A stretch of DNA of 64,000 bases from Capra hircus (GCF_001704415.2 NW_017189517.1:10861167-10925166), one strand, 5' to 3'; positions 46,879 to 59,253 are shown, counted from the first letter of the stretch. Program-made: numbers and translations. The notes: generated from the sequence alone by a model not told the origin.

Positions 46879-47902
46879 GGGCTGTTCAGAGAGGCAGAGG
46901 GAAGACGTAAAGGCTGGGAGGCAGATAAGCAAGAGCTGAGAAGCTGGGAAGAGCCTGCAGGAGAAGGGAGGAGCTCAAACAGGGTGATGATCCAGGGTGC
47001 TGCTTTGCAAAGAGTTTTGGGTAAAGAGGTTCTGGAGATCACACCCAGTTGCCCAAATGAAAACAGAAGGCATCTGGAGCAGCTAAGTGTGGCATCAGAG
47101 GGGCAAAATGAGGGAATGGAGCCAAAGTGTCCAGCTGGGAGCCAGGAACGAGAATCCAGACTTAAATGGTTAAGAGTCTAGGCTGGGATGAAGCCACAGA
47201 AACCCAGGAAGGTGAACAATGCAAGGGAGGGTGTGCTGGTCCCTGGAGCCTTTACCTAGAGGAGCACAAAGACTTTCTTCTCTGTATGGAGCAAACTGAT
47301 TTGGGGTCTTTCTATTTCTCTGGCATGAGAAATTTCTATTTCTTCAGTATGCCTCCTTCAGGAGCACGTGGCTGCCTGGCTTTAAGACAGTCAGCAAAAT
47401 CACTTGCGAAAGAGAGAAACCAAGAGGTGATTCTTCATGTTGCGAAATGATTCTTTACCAAAGGACATGCAAAGAGGGCCTTGACTTAAACCCTCCCTGA
47501 AGTGCCTTTTTGAATGTAGGATGAACAAATTCAGAAATTCTATCGAAAATGTTTGTTTAAATAGCTTTAAAAAGTTAAAAAAAAAAAAAGGTGGGGGGAG
47601 GGAAAAAAAGCCAAATATTTCCAGTTGTCTTTTCTTATGATACATGGGAACTGTATAAAACTTACACTTTCTGAAATTAATACTAAGCTATGGTAAGTTA
47701 CTGAGATGAAATATATGAGGATTAACCAGTAATAATAACAGTAGTCAATGTGTATTGAAGGCTTGCTAAATATGACATATTACTAAACAATTTAAAGTCA
47801 TTATCCTGTTTAATCTTCACAACAGTCTTTTGAGGTGTTCTCCGCATTTCAGAGATGAGGGAAATGAAACTTTAAGAGGAGTTAGCTAAATTGCACGCTA
47901 TC
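46879..47902. other. Unassigned sequence
   Basis: 46880-47000 has a weak likeness to antisense L2. A(n) at 47578-47589. No gene. Confidence 0.45.
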
Positions 47903-47985
47903 AAAAGAAAGAAAGAGAGGGAGGGAGGGAAAGAGGAAGGAAGGAAGGGGGAAAGAAAAGCAAAGGAAAGGGGAAAAGGGAAGGA
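47903..47985. repeat. Purine (GAAA/GGAA) low-complexity tract
   Basis: Mixed GAAA, GGGA and GGAA units on the plus strand for about 80 bases, all purine except one C. Confidence 0.9.
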
Positions 47986-48984
47986 ATGTAACTCCCTTAG
48001 GTTATGTGCAGGGTAGCACCCTGTGTCCTGAGAGGCTTTGGAGGGTAGGGTGACAAAACCCCTAGGCAGCCCCCCTCCTCAGCCTTTGCCCAGGTTTCTA
48101 TTAATACTTAATGTAACAGGTCTTGTGAAACTTCTCTGATGGAATGACACCTCTGTCAGCCTGCAGAGATTGGTCAAGGCCCTAGTCCAGCAGTGAAACA
48201 ATTTTGTTGACATTTCAGCATGAAAGGTACAGAAGCAAGGTCTGCAAAGGGGGCTCGGGATTCAGTTCCCTGGGTTGTCCTGAGCTTTTCTTCCTCAGAT
48301 TTGAGCACTTCCCTCGGTTGAGAAAACCCAGGGCTGTGAAGCAGTTCTTCACTCCTGCTCTGGACGCTGGGTGAGGAGTGGTGAGAGTTGACCCCTCTGA
48401 GCTTTGTGGTGGCTGGAGCTCTGAAGCGCTGCTTCTACCTGCCTCGCGTGCCTGAGAGGCCAAGCCTGGATCAGCCCCAGAAACCCCCAGAGGGCAGGGA
48501 CCGTGCACTTGATCAAGGCTGCCGACAGTGACTGGATTCATTCCGGGTTCAGCTCCTCAGCAGGGTAGGTGAAGGTGCCATACATTCATGCTCAAAGGAA
48601 GAAGAGAATCTTGTTTTTACAAACTTTAAAGGAATATAAAAATGACTTTGTGGTGTTTGAATTACCTTTGCTGGATAAATAGAGCCCTGTGGCCCAAGGG
48701 CTTAGGGAGCATTGTGGGGAGACCACGTATTTCCTTATGCATGTTTCTATATATATATGTTTCCTTATATGCATGTGCCTGAGAGCTTGTCACTGGTTCT
48801 CACTGAAACTGGTTGTTTCCTGTGGGTGACTTCTGTCTGTCCATCTAGGTGGTAAGTCCTTAGTTTAATATCTGAGCCTGTGTACTCTAAGGGGTCCTAG
48901 GCAGTTGTGTTTGGGGGTCCCAGGCTGAAACTAAGACTGATATTTTTGAAACTTTCTTGGATGGAAGACAGGGGTCTTGTTTGT
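47986..48984. other. Unassigned sequence
   Basis: Nothing recognised. A minor (AT)n is at 48749-48758. Confidence 0.5.
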
Positions 48985-49125
48985 TGTTAGTTAGTCACTA
49001 ACTTGCGTCTGACTCTTTTTGTGACCTCTTAGACTATAGCGCACCACACTTCTCTGTCCATGGGATTTCCCAGGCAAAAATATTGGTATGGTTGCCATTT
49101 CCTTCTCTAGGGGTCTGGAAACCCT
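48985..49125 (-). mobile_element. Bov-tA-type SINE, antisense, diverged and truncated
   Basis: TTAGTTAGTCACTAACTTGC, GTCTGACTCTTTTTGTGACC, CTCTGTCCATGGGATTTCCC, GGTTGCCATTTCCTTCTCTA. More diverged than other Bov-tA copies in the window. Confidence 0.88.
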
Positions 49126-49204
49126 ATTTAATTGCTGCTAGCAATCTGTAGCTTACAAGAGATGAAACCTTTGATTTTTATCGTTGACAAACTATTCTTG
49201 TTTT

Positions 49205-49432
49205 AGTGGTGACAGCAGCTCCTATATATTGAGATCTTCCCATGTGCCTGACTCTACTAAACCCTTAACATACATAAACTCATTTAAGCTTCACTGTCTC
49301 CCTAAAAGTGAAGATCACTTTTAGGATCACTTATCCCCCATTTTGCAGATGAGGAAAGTGATAGAGAACTGAAGGGATTTGACTAAATTAAGGCTCCTAC
49401 TAAGTGGAGAGGTGGGATTTGAACCTGTAATC
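49205..49432 (-). mobile_element. MIR SINE, antisense
   Basis: AACTCATTTAAGCTTCACTG, TTTTGCAGATGAGGAAAGTG, CTAAGTGGAGAGGTGGGATT. Its far end is cut by the L1 at 49433. Confidence 0.85.
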
Positions 49433-50180
49433 ATTTTTTTTAAAGATCTAATTGGCTTTATCTATTTCATTTTTAATTGAAGAGTAATAGCTTTACAATA
49501 TTGTGCTGGTTTCTGCCATACATTAATACGAATCAGCCATATATATACATATGTCCCCTCCCTCATGAAACTCCCTTCCACCTCCCATCCCATCCCACCC
49601 CTCTAAGTTGTCACAGAGCACCAGATTTGGGTTCCCTGTGTTGTATAGCAAATTCCCACTGACTATCTATTTTACATATGATAATATATATGTTTCAATG
49701 CTAGTGTCTCAATTCATCCCACCCTCTCCTTCCCTGACTGTGTCCAAAAGTCTGTTCTTTATGTCTTCATCTCTTTTGCTGCCTTGCAAATAGGATCCTC
49801 AGTACCATCTTTCTAGATTCTATATATGTGTGTTAATATATGATATTTGTTTTTCTCTTTCCGACTTACCTCACTCTGTATAATAGGCTCTAAGTTCATC
49901 AACCTCATTATAACTGACTCAAATGTGTTCTTTTTTATGGCTGAGTAATATTCCATTGTGGATATGTAGCACAATTTGTTTATCCATTCATCTGTCGATG
50001 GACATCTAGGTTGTTTTTGTGTCCTAGCTATTGTAAATAGTGCTGCAATGAACACTGGGATACGTGTGTCCTTTCCAATTATGGTTTCCTTGGGGTATTT
50101 GCCTAGTAGTGAGATTGTTGAATCATATGGTACTTTTCCTAGTTTTTTTTAAAGGAATCTCCATACTTGAACCCACAATC
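49419..50180 (-). mobile_element. Ruminant-type L1, 5'-truncated, with target duplication
   Basis: TTGAACCTGTAATC (49419-49432) and TTGAACCCACAATC (50167-50180) match at 12 of 14. The insert has a poly(T) run at 49434-49441, 3' UTR (TACAATATTGTGCTGGTTTC), then the ORF2 C-terminus in reverse (GGCTGAGTAATATTCCATTG); the remnant 49813-50055 carries MEYYSAIKKN. About 28 bases between the tail and the recognised L1 end may again be extra 3' sequence. Confidence 0.9.
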
Positions 50181-50795
50181 TTAGTGACCACACAAATCTT
50201 CCCTGGCAAAATTGCTCAGAATTCTTCTCCCTGCAAATTTCAAGTAGGTACTCTTTAAGGGAATTAATATGTGATTCAAGAAGCAAAAGTGGCTTTGGGA
50301 AAGAAAGATACATAGTTGTCTGTGAGTGAGGCTGTGAACCATTTGTGCAAGCTAGTGTGCTATGGGAGCAATTGTATCTTGACTGGGGAGAGAACAAGGA
50401 AGTTGATGGGACCACCTGGAGCTGGACAGCTAGTCCTTGAACTGGGCTTGAGCCTTATGAAGGAGAAGGCCAAGGCCAGAGGCCAATAGGCCTGGGAAAC
50501 TGGCACCATGGCACTGCTTCTTAGGCCCAGGTGTCCTAGAATTGTATCGAGGAGACACCCAGCTCTTTGCACTGGGTAATATTCCCATGTACACCTCTGT
50601 TATGAATTGTGTCTTTTTTGCATATTTTCTAACTGGTTATTGCTGGTATATAAGAAAGTTTTTATTTCTGCATGTTCACTGTACATTTAACTACCCTACT
50701 GAACTCTCATTAACTTTTGATGTAAAATTATAATTCACTCACATCTCAGGTTTTTTAGATATGCAAGGATATCATTACAAAAATAGAGAGAGAGA
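50181..50795. other. Unassigned sequence
   Basis: Nothing recognised. Confidence 0.5.
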
Positions 50796-50799
50796 AAGA

Positions 50800-50999
50800 A
50801 AAAAGTTAGTCACTCAGTCATGTCTAACTCTTTGAAACCCCATGGACTGTAACCCACCAGGCTCCACTGTCTATGGGATTTCTCCAGGCAAGAATATGGA
50901 GTGGGTTGCCATTTCCTTTTCCAGGGGATCTTCCTGACCCCAGGATTAAACCCAGGTCTCTTGCATTGCAGGCAAATTCTTTACCGTTTGTGCCACCAG
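50800..50999 (-). mobile_element. Bov-tA SINE, antisense
   Basis: GTTAGTCACTCAGTCATGTC, CTCCAGGCAAGAATATGGAG, CCAGGGGATCTTCCTGACCC, GGCAAATTCTTTACCGTTTG. It abuts a TA microsatellite. Confidence 0.94.
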
Positions 51000-51000
51000 A

Positions 51001-51041
<41 letters not shown>

Positions 51042-51085
51042 TGTGTTATATACACACAGTGTGTACATATATATACATCTACATA
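51001..51085. repeat. (TA)n/(TG)n compound microsatellite
   Basis: About 15 TA units (51004-51032), then TG-rich and TA/CA-mixed sequence up to the head of a CHR SINE. Confidence 0.95.
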
Positions 51086-51145
51086 TTGGGACTTCCCTGG
51101 TACTCAGGTGGTTAAGATTCCATGTTTCCACTACAGTCAACATTT
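51086..51145 (+). mobile_element. CHR SINE head fragment, sense
   Basis: TGGGACTTCCCTGGTACTCA and GGTGGTTAAGATTCCATGTT match the conserved 5' head of CHR SINEs. Similarity stops after about 60 bases. Confidence 0.75.
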
Positions 51146-53060
51146 GTTGGTGGAAGGAAGACAGGAATGCCATGCAGCCCCCCTGGAAGAGATGGTCTTG
51201 GATAGAGCCTCTCTTTGCCATCCTGCCACAGGGCATGAACCACCCCTCCTCTCACATCAACCTCCTTTCCATCCTCCATCACTTTGGGTGGCACCACCAC
51301 AATCACTCAGTGACAAGCAAACCAGGTTACAGCACTTTTCACATCAACAAATTGGCAAATCACAGAAACCAGTGTTTATCATTACCAGGTATCCTGATTT
51401 TTTTTTTTTGAACACTATGATCATCATTCCCTTGGGTAAATCCCTAGTGTCCAGGTGTTTGCCTTTCCACACTGTAAAATGAGAATCTTATTACTGGTTT
51501 CTAGTCACCTCAGAGCATTGTGGGGAGAGTCGAAGCCAGTCTGGAAGCTGGATGTCTAAACATCCCTGGGCTTGTGGAGTTCTCACCAAGCCTGTCACTG
51601 CTGTTGACATTGAGAATACTGGTGTGGGAACAAGTGCTGTCTTTGTCACAGGCTCAACTCCAGGGGCCTCTCCTTCCCTAAGCTGGCAGCTGAGGCTAAG
51701 TACTCAATATCCCTGGGCCAGCTGTTGTGAAGTAAACGCCAGGCAGTAGGTAAGGCAAGATTCAGTACTGGGCAGACAGCCAGGTTTGAGTGGGAGCCCT
51801 GATTCAGGAGTGGAGGGGAGCACAAAAGTTGGCAAACAAGTGTTTTCCAAGGGAGGAAGACTAAAAAAAATACAATCTTGTTTCTAAGGTAGACAGAGTA
51901 CCAATGGGCTGTGGGAAAGCAGCCTAAAAATTCCTTCTTTAACTCACTTATCAGCTGAAGAAGATTCTAGTGCTTGAAGGGCACTGTGAGCGATGTTTCC
52001 CAAGGAGGCTTCCCTGGGAGCACAGAGAGATAGCCACACCCTTTGAAGTTTGCTGGGAGCTTACAAAGGGCAGCGTTGTTTCCACCGGGGAAGAATGATA
52101 GCCCCACATAATGGTGTCCTTATTCTCTAAATCTCAGACCTTGTGCGATGAGGGGCCAGTGAGCCTTCAGGCTCAGGCAAAGGGGGGGGGGGGCATGGGC
52201 AAGACACTTGGCACAACGCACATGCTCACAGCTTGCTTGCTAGCCAACATGGAAGATCTTTCCTAAGAAGATAGTGTGGTCAAAGTCTGGGGCCTGTTTC
52301 AACTCGCTTTCTAGGAGGATTGCTAAACCATACCCAGGTATTGTTTTAATTTGATGATGGTTGATAAATGTTTCCAAGTAGATGTATCTATCATACTTCA
52401 TAGATTTCGGTGAAATATGTCATGCGCTTAGAGGCTGTAGAGATAAAAGACCGATGAGAAAAATATTGTTTTAAATCAGAATGAAAAGGGTGGTATTTCT
52501 GAGTGGTGGGATTCCTATTGCACAAAAAAGAAAGTGAGTGGACTGGCAGGAGCTGTCTAAGGTGGTCGATTCTCCAGGCATTAGTAAGTGGAGTCCTCAG
52601 ATTGGGCTCTAACATAGCCTTAATCAACTTGGGGATGCCTACAGTACTGCATCATCCATGCTTATGTCAAGGACCACTTCCAAAATTCTGACTCATTTCC
52701 CAGGCCAGTGGAACCATGTAAGCATATGAGTTTCATGTCTGGTGTCATCTCCGGGAATTTCTGTCAGCCTTGGTGCCTGGGAATAATTCCATTAGACCCA
52801 GTAGAAGTTGGGTGGTGCTATGGCAAGAGTTCAGGCGGAGACCTAAGCTCCAGTCCTAGCTCTGTGCCAATTAACTGTCATTTCAAGTGGGTCTTTTAAC
52901 AAATCTGTGTCTTGGTTTCTTCAGTGGTTAAAAAGAGTCTTTAATTTGATGATTGAGTCCCTTCTAGGTTTAAAAATAAGAATGTCTGTTTCTTAGCTTT
53001 GGGTTCAATAAAGAATTGTTGTAGGTATGGCAGTCATCTGGTGTTATAAATTCTTTTAGG
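51146..53060. other. Unassigned sequence
   Basis: About 1.9 kb without a recognised repeat, except a T run at 51400-51409 and a G13-type run at 52181-52193. No known domain in any frame. Confidence 0.5.
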
Positions 53061-53064
53061 TCTG

Positions 53065-53221
53065 AAAGTGATCTTAAAGGTCATCTAGTTCAACCCCTTT
53101 ATATTATGGATGTATCAATAGAAACCAAGACTCAGAGAGAAGGGAGTTGTTCAATTAGTGCAGACTGAAGGTTAAAGATCAGGTTTCATGATTCCCAGTC
53201 CAGTGTATTTTCCACTGCCCT
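53065..53221 (-). mobile_element. MIR-family remnant, antisense
   Basis: TTAAAGGTCATCTAGTTCAA, ACCAAGACTCAGAGAGAAGG, ATTCCCAGTCCAGTGTATTT. Confidence 0.65.
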
Positions 53222-54005
53222 TATTTTTAAATAAAAGCAATACATGAGAATGATTTTTAAAAATCAAGTAATATAGGAATGCTTGTAATTAAAAAAAAAA
53301 AAAAAGAGTTTTCTGCCCTACCCTTAGTGTCACTCCTCAGAAGCAACCATTTTTAAGAGATTCTGTTTTCAATTCATCTGGTGGTTATTTAAATATTTCT
53401 AAATATGTCTCTACTCCTACTTCTTAATTTATCCATTTGAACCCTTATCTATTAACCCTTTGCTGTAAAAACTATGGATTTAAGTCACTTAGCATTACTC
53501 TCAACCTCCTTTCTTTCTCCACCTCCCCATGTTTGATAGTATTATCTTTATGAGGTTTTTGAATTCACCTTTTAAAATAGTATTCAGTAAAAATCCCTAT
53601 TTGGGTTATACAGTTCTATGAGTTTAGACAAATACAAAAAGTCATATAACTTTTTATATAACTACCATCACAATCAATATATATCACCCCCAAAACTTCC
53701 TTATGCTGCCCTTTGTAATCAACCCCATCCCTCTCTCCCAACCCCTGGTAACCACTGATCTGTTTTAGGTTCCTATACTTTTGCCCTTTCCAGAATGTCA
53801 TAGAAATGGAACCAGCGAATATGTGATCTTTTTATACCGCTTCTTTCACTAATTTTAATTATTTTGAGATTTATGTCTCAGTAGTTCATTGTTTTTATTG
53901 CTGAGTAGTATTCCATTGCTTGAATGTACCAGTGTACTCATTCACCAGTTGAAAGACATTTGCATTGTTTCCAGTTGGATAGTATTATTTTTAGTGAATT
54001 CCATT
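53222..54005 (-). mobile_element. L1M/L1ME 3' region, antisense
   Basis: 53590-54005 is clear: CCCCTGGTAACCACTGATCT, GCTGAGTAGTATTCCATTGC, CACCAGTTGAAAGACATTTG. 53222-53590 resembles an L1ME 3' UTR (CACTCCTCAGAAGCAACCAT) less securely, with an A run at 53290-53304. Confidence 0.65.
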
Positions 54006-54879
54006 GGTTACCTTTTAACTTGAAATCATATGCTAAAACCTCTATTTCTATATCTCTAGACAATATCCACTATATATTAAGTAGGTCTTCCTTTTCAGAA
54101 TAGTAAATGCTTTTGACTAGATTTTAAAACATGATACTTTCATTCATTTCATCTCTGTTTTAAATGGATTACATTTGATGGTATAATTTTTCATGTGGGT
54201 GAGAGGGCTTGTTTAAATGCTATCCAGCAGCCTCATTCAGGGCTACTGCTATTCTCAATGGCTCCTGTAGCACAGGGGCCTTCTCTAGCTCTGGACATGC
54301 TTGTTGCTGGGAACATATACATGTACTTTCTGTTCTGACCATTGCTAACTCAGGCAGTAATTTGGGGGGGGGGGAACATTTCTTCATGTGGATTTCAGCT
54401 TTTGTCTGTCATGCTTTTGCCATTCCAGCTGCCTTCACCAGTGAGCACAAAGCCACATTTCAAAGGAGACTGACAAATTATCCCCAGCTGCCAGAAGGAG
54501 GTTAGCTTTCTGTGTGTTCTGTGTCCCCCTTCTCTGATAATTAACAGGTTAACTTTCTAAAGGGAATTGACAAAAGCAGAAATTGTCCTTTCACCCAAAT
54601 AGGTTTTTTGCTTTTTGAAAAGTTGTGGATTTGTCATATTCCTCTGCATTCTGACCTTAACTTACATCAGGAAATACAGTGTAAATGATTACAACTGAAC
54701 CCCTGTTGTTTGCAAGGTTCACATTAGTACATTTTTTTAAAGCATGTATGAGATTGCAATTCTGTTTGAAAATTTGCTAGCACAGTGTCTTTCCTCAAAA
54801 AGTAGCTATTTGAAGGCTGAATGATACCAACCCTGGCCATAGAGAGTGATATGTGATTACACTTACTTGTATTTTTAAC
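54006..54879. other. Unassigned sequence
   Basis: Nothing recognised. A G run of about 12 is at 54363-54374. Confidence 0.5.
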
Positions 54880-54990
54880 CATCTTTGTATGTGTGTTATC
54901 TACCTAGCACTTACACTGCATAATGGGGGGTGAGTCTCATACCTAGCCCGGTATGCTACACATAGTAGGTGCTCAGTAAATGCCTTTTGA
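54880..54990 (+). mobile_element. L2 3' end, sense
   Basis: ACCTAGCACTTACACTGCAT, GCTACACATAGTAGGTGCTC, AGTAAATGCCTTTTGAATGG. Confidence 0.7.
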
Positions 54991-55054
54991 ATGGAAATGA
55001 TCCAAAATATTGTCATGCACACATATGGTGAAGTATTCTGTATCAATGTAGTGA

Positions 55055-55625
55055 GTCAGGCATTCTCAAACACTGCTGGGCATGCAAATTGATACAACTT
55101 TCTCACAGGGTCATTTGCCAAAATGTGCCAAAGCCTTAATGGTGTTCTTGTCTTTGGGCCCAGAAACTCTCTTTCTAGGGACTTACCCTAAAAAAAAAAA
55201 AAAAAAAGAAATGCACAAAAGATATAAATACTAAGAAACTCATTGTAATATCATTTAAATTAGAGAAAAAGTGAAATCAACTTCAATGTCTAAATTATAA
55301 AATCTTATGTAGTAACATTTATACTATAAATGCTATGTAGTTATTTAAAATCATTTTTAAGAGAGTCTATAACATCATGAGAAAATGCTCACAACCTAAA
55401 TTAAGTGGAGAAAGGGAGGATACAGATGAACATACAGTATGATCTCCTGTGTGTGTGTGTGCACATGCAAAAAGGAAGACGACAGAAAGGAAATAAACAA
55501 AATATTAACAATGATTCTAATAGTAGAATTATGAATTATTTTCATATTCTAATATTTGTAACTTCCAAATTCTCTACAATGAGCTTATAGTACTTTACAA
55601 CCTGAAAAATATCTTTTTAATTGGA
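55055..55625 (+). mobile_element. L1ME 3' region, sense
   Basis: GGCATGCAAATTGATACAAC, GGGCCCAGAAACTCTCTTTC, AGGGACTTACCCTAAAAAAA, GAGAAAATGCTCACAACCTA, AGTATGATCTCCTGTGTGTG. Old and full of indels. Confidence 0.65.
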
Positions 55626-55864
55626 AAGAAAGAAATACTATCCTAGTCACAAAATGTGAAACGATTTCTCAAACCACAGTCTACTCTTCAGATGCCACGT
55701 GGAAAGTCATGGCAGCGTTGTTTTCAGAAAAGCAAAATTATGCCTACAAGTCTTTTCGAGGTTTATTAAGAGCCTCAGTTTGGTATTGAAAGGCAAAACT
55801 GTTCATCCTTTTCTCTAGGCCTAGTTAGGTTTCATCCTTCTCTCTCCCCATCCCCACCCATTTT

Positions 55865-55905
55865 AAAACTCTCCAAAAAAAAAAAAAAAAAAAAAAAACT
55901 CTCCA
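55865..55905 (+). repeat. Poly(A)-only insertion with 11-bp target duplication
   Basis: AAAACTCTCCA occurs at 55865-55875 and 55895-55905. Between them is nothing but A. The first copy sits after TTTT, so the site reads TTTT/AAAA, the preferred L1 endonuclease target. Confidence 0.85.
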
Positions 55906-56265
55906 GATCTGTGGAACAAATGTTGAGCAAACTGGAAATAAATAAAATCTAATAGCTTTAAGATATCACAAAGCCCTCCCTTCCTGTGTATTAATGGCTA
56001 CCGGCCCATTGTACTCCCCAGAGTGGAGGGCTGGAGTCAGCCGAAATGGAGGCTTTTCTGATTCAAGCATGAAAACTGCAGATGCTCAAAATTTAGGAAG
56101 TCTGAAAAGATTGAGACACAACATGTACAACCTTCCCTCCCTCACATTCTGACCTTTACATAATAAAAACTGGTGGGCTCTGCTGGGGAAAAAAAAGCTA
56201 CTAAGTGAAAACTCAGTCGCAGAAGGCAGATACAGTAAGTATTCTTCACATTTCAAAGAAATCTC
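55906..56265. other. Unassigned sequence
   Basis: Nothing recognised. Confidence 0.5.
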
Positions 56266-56267
56266 AG

Positions 56268-56465
56268 AATCCTAGAACTTTACAGCTAGAAGGAATATAT
56301 TCCAACAAGTCCAGAGTTCTTTCCAAATCCCGGATACTGTGCTGGTTGCTGATCAAATGTTATCTCATTAAAAACCACCTAGCAATGCACTCCACTTTAC
56401 AGATAAGGAAATCAAAGCCCAGGGAGGCATTGTAAATTGCCTTGGATTACATAGTTTTTTTGGCT
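56268..56465 (-). mobile_element. MIR SINE, antisense, diverged
   Basis: TGTTATCTCATTAAAAACCA, TTTACAGATAAGGAAATCAA, GGCTGCAAAGCTGGAGCTAA. Confidence 0.65.
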
Positions 56466-56746
56466 GCAAAGCTGGAGCTAAGGCCTATATCTTTTGGAAA
56501 CTCTCAGATGAAAAAATGAGTTTTTCTAATATCGTCTTGTCCCTCAGTTCCAGATAGTCCAAAAACTGTGCAGTTTGCTTGGATCTTTTGCTAACAACTT
56601 AAGCTAATCAGGTCCAAGATCAAACATATAGTCTTCTGCTTGGCTCCCAGTGACCCAGGATCTGAACCAGTCTGGCTTTTTACTCTCTTTCATGCCCTAC
56701 CCTCCAGATAAATAGTCTGTTAACAAGTCCTGTCCGTTTTTCCTTC

Positions 56747-57055
56747 AAAAAAATACCTTCAAAAAGGCACAAACTTCCAGTTACAAAATAATTAAGTCAT
56801 GAGGATGTGATGTGCAGCGTGGACACTATAATTGATAAAGCTGTATTATTATATTTTCAAGTTGCTAAAAAGTAGATCTTAAAAATTCTCATCACAAGAA
56901 AGAAACATTTGTAACTATGTATGGTGACAGATGTTAACTAGACTTATTGTAATGATCACTTCACAATATATACAAATATTGAATCACTATGCAGTATACC
57001 CGAAACTAATATAATGTTATATGTCAATTATACCCCAATTAAAAAAAATACTTCT
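56747..57055 (+). mobile_element. L1 3' UTR, sense
   Basis: CACAAACTTCCAGTTACAAA, TTCTCATCACAAGAAAGAAA, CTTCACAATATATACAAATA, CCCCAATT plus A-tail. The left flank AAAAAAATACCTTC (56747-56760) and right flank AAAAAAATACTTC (from 57042) agree apart from one base, as a target duplication. Same L1 3' end type as the copy at 9836. Confidence 0.85.
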
Positions 57056-57545
57056 ATATCCAACCCAACCTACAAAACAACCCAACCTCTACCTCCTTCT
57101 TGACTACTTCCAAACCACACCACTGCCTGTCTTCTGGCTCAGGCAACAATTCTAGTCTGCATCACACAATTATTTTAGCACCTGTCATTCAGGGACAGTT
57201 AACATTTGTTCAGCAGCACTCATCCTAGCATCAAGCAAGTATTGATTGTCTACTATATGCCAAGTCCTGAGATGGAGAATTCATTTGTCTTTTCTCCTCA
57301 ACTAGACATCAAACATCCTGAGAGTGAAGGCTACAGCCTTCTCCATAACCTCTTAAACATCCGTTGCAGCTCTGGGCACGTACTGAAGACTTGTTTATTC
57401 AAGAGCAGAACAGATTTAAGGAATCTGTCACCAGCTCAGCAGCTGGAGAACTCTGGGGATGCATTAATCTATGGATCTGCCTCAATCTATGGATCTGCCT
57501 CAATATCTCACAGGCTACATGAGCATGATCCACTCACTCAATGAA
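57056..57545. other. Mostly unassigned, with an 18-bp tandem duplication
   Basis: AATCTATGGATCTGCCTC is repeated exactly at 57466-57483 and 57484-57501. 57230-57280 has a weak L2-type 3' match in reverse. The 112-residue frame here has no known domain. Confidence 0.5.
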
Positions 57546-58379
57546 GACCGCATATCAAACTGACTTTTTAACACCATACCTTCAGGGATAAGTGAAGAGG
57601 TTTAGCTAATAAGAGGTGTGGAGTCGAAAGCATCAAATGGGGATTTCTGGCTCCAAGAAAAGAAGCTGGAATTGATGTACTCGTCCCTATTTTTGTCACT
57701 AAATACAGCTAAAAACCCTGGGTGTTATATATAAAACAAATATAAGAGGACCAAGAAAGGTGGAAAGAAGGCAGAATGGCTAAAGACCTCAGTAACCAAT
57801 GAATGACGTGATGGTGAGTTCCCTGGATTTTCTTTTTGTCTCATTGATTCCAGACTGGATGCTGGAGACGCCAGCAGTTAAGAAAAAACCAAATGGGAGC
57901 AAACAAACAAAAAAAGGCCTGCTCTCTTTAGCCAAAGGACCAAGAAAGGGGCAGCCTAGCAAAGTAGGCAACTTTTAGACAAGTACTACTCTACTGTAGC
58001 CAAATACCACAGGAAAAACTATGACTTCCACACACACCCATGCCAACGAATGATGAGTGGAGAGCCTGAACTTCTACCCCAATGTGGCACTAACAAGGCA
58101 GCAACTCTCTTTTCCCTGCTAGAGTAGGGGAAACTTCTTCAAACAGGAAAAACAAAAGGCTTAAATAAGAGCCTCATTACATGATACCCAAAATGAACAG
58201 TATTCAACTGAAAATCATTCATTATACCAAGACCAAGGAAAATCTCAAATTGAGTGAAAAGAAGAATCAACAGATGCCCAAATCAAAATAAGAGATGTTA
58301 CAGTTATCTGATGAAGATTTTGAAGCATCTATCATAAAAATGCTTCAGTGAACAATTACAAACATGCTTGAAACAAATG

Positions 58380-59080
58380 AAAAGACTAGAAAGTCTCAGC
58401 AAAGAAATATAACATCTCAGCAAGCAAATACGAAGATACAAATAAGAACTAAATGAAAAATTTAGAAATGAAAAATTCAGTGGATGAGCTCAACAGAATA
58501 GAGCAGACAAATGAAAGAATAAATGAACTTGAAGGTATAACAATAAAAATTACACAGTGAGAACTGGAAAAAGATGAAAAGAGCCTCAGGAACATATGGG
58601 ACTATAACAAAAGATATAACATTCATATCACTGGAGTCTCAGGAAGAGGGAAGAAAGAAAAAGGGGCTGAAGACCATTTGAAAAAATAAAATCTCAAAGT
58701 TTCCAAGTTTGGGAAAAAAGATAAACCTACATATTCAAAGAGCTGAAAGAACCCTAAGCAGGATAGATGCAAAGAAATTCACGCTAAGACCCATCATAGT
58801 CAAACTTCTGAAAACTAAAAACAAAGAAAGTCTTGAAGGCAAAAAGAAAAGAGAACAAGGAGACAATGTTCTAATAAGGAATTGGCACATTTTTCAAGCA
58901 CTAAAAGAAAAGGACTGCTAACCCAGAATCCTACATCCCTCAAAAATGTCCATCAGGAATGAAAGGGAAATGGAAACATTCTCAGATGAGGAAAGCTTAA
59001 GAGAATTTGTCACCACCACACCTACCCTAAAAGAATAGCTAGAAGAACTTCTCCAAGCAGAAAGAAAATAATAAAAGAAG
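58380..59080 (+). pseudogene. L1 ORF1 (RNA-binding protein) remnant
   Basis: Translated pieces follow L1 ORF1. There is a coiled-coil-like Glu/Asn/Leu-rich stretch near 58465-58555. The RRM/C-terminal part follows: KKINLHIQRAERTLSRIDAK, LRPIIVKLLKTKNKE, a stop just before the QPRIL-like PRILHPSK, then FSDEESLREFVTTT. Stops and frameshifts occur at 58918-58920 and elsewhere. ORF1p is the nucleic-acid chaperone that coats L1 RNA. This copy cannot make one. Confidence 0.75.
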
Positions 59081-59251
59081 GACTCTTGGAATATAAGGAA
59101 GAAAGAACACAATAAACAAAAACATGAAGAAATCCAGTAGACTTTCCTTTCCCTCTTGAGTCAACCATGAGGAAAGTAAATGAACATAAATGGAGGTAAG
59201 GTTTCCACTTCACCTGAAATGGTAAAATAACACCATCACTAGAGTGTGATA

Positions 59252-59253
59252 AG

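Noticed and set aside
50901..51482. 193-residue plus-strand frame with a Tyr-Ile repeat
   Set aside because: It reads through an antisense Bov-tA and the TA/TG microsatellite; the dipeptide repeat is the microsatellite translated.
57206..57544. 112-residue frame with an internal repeat (IYGSAS)
   Set aside because: The repeat comes from the 18-bp tandem duplication; no gene context.
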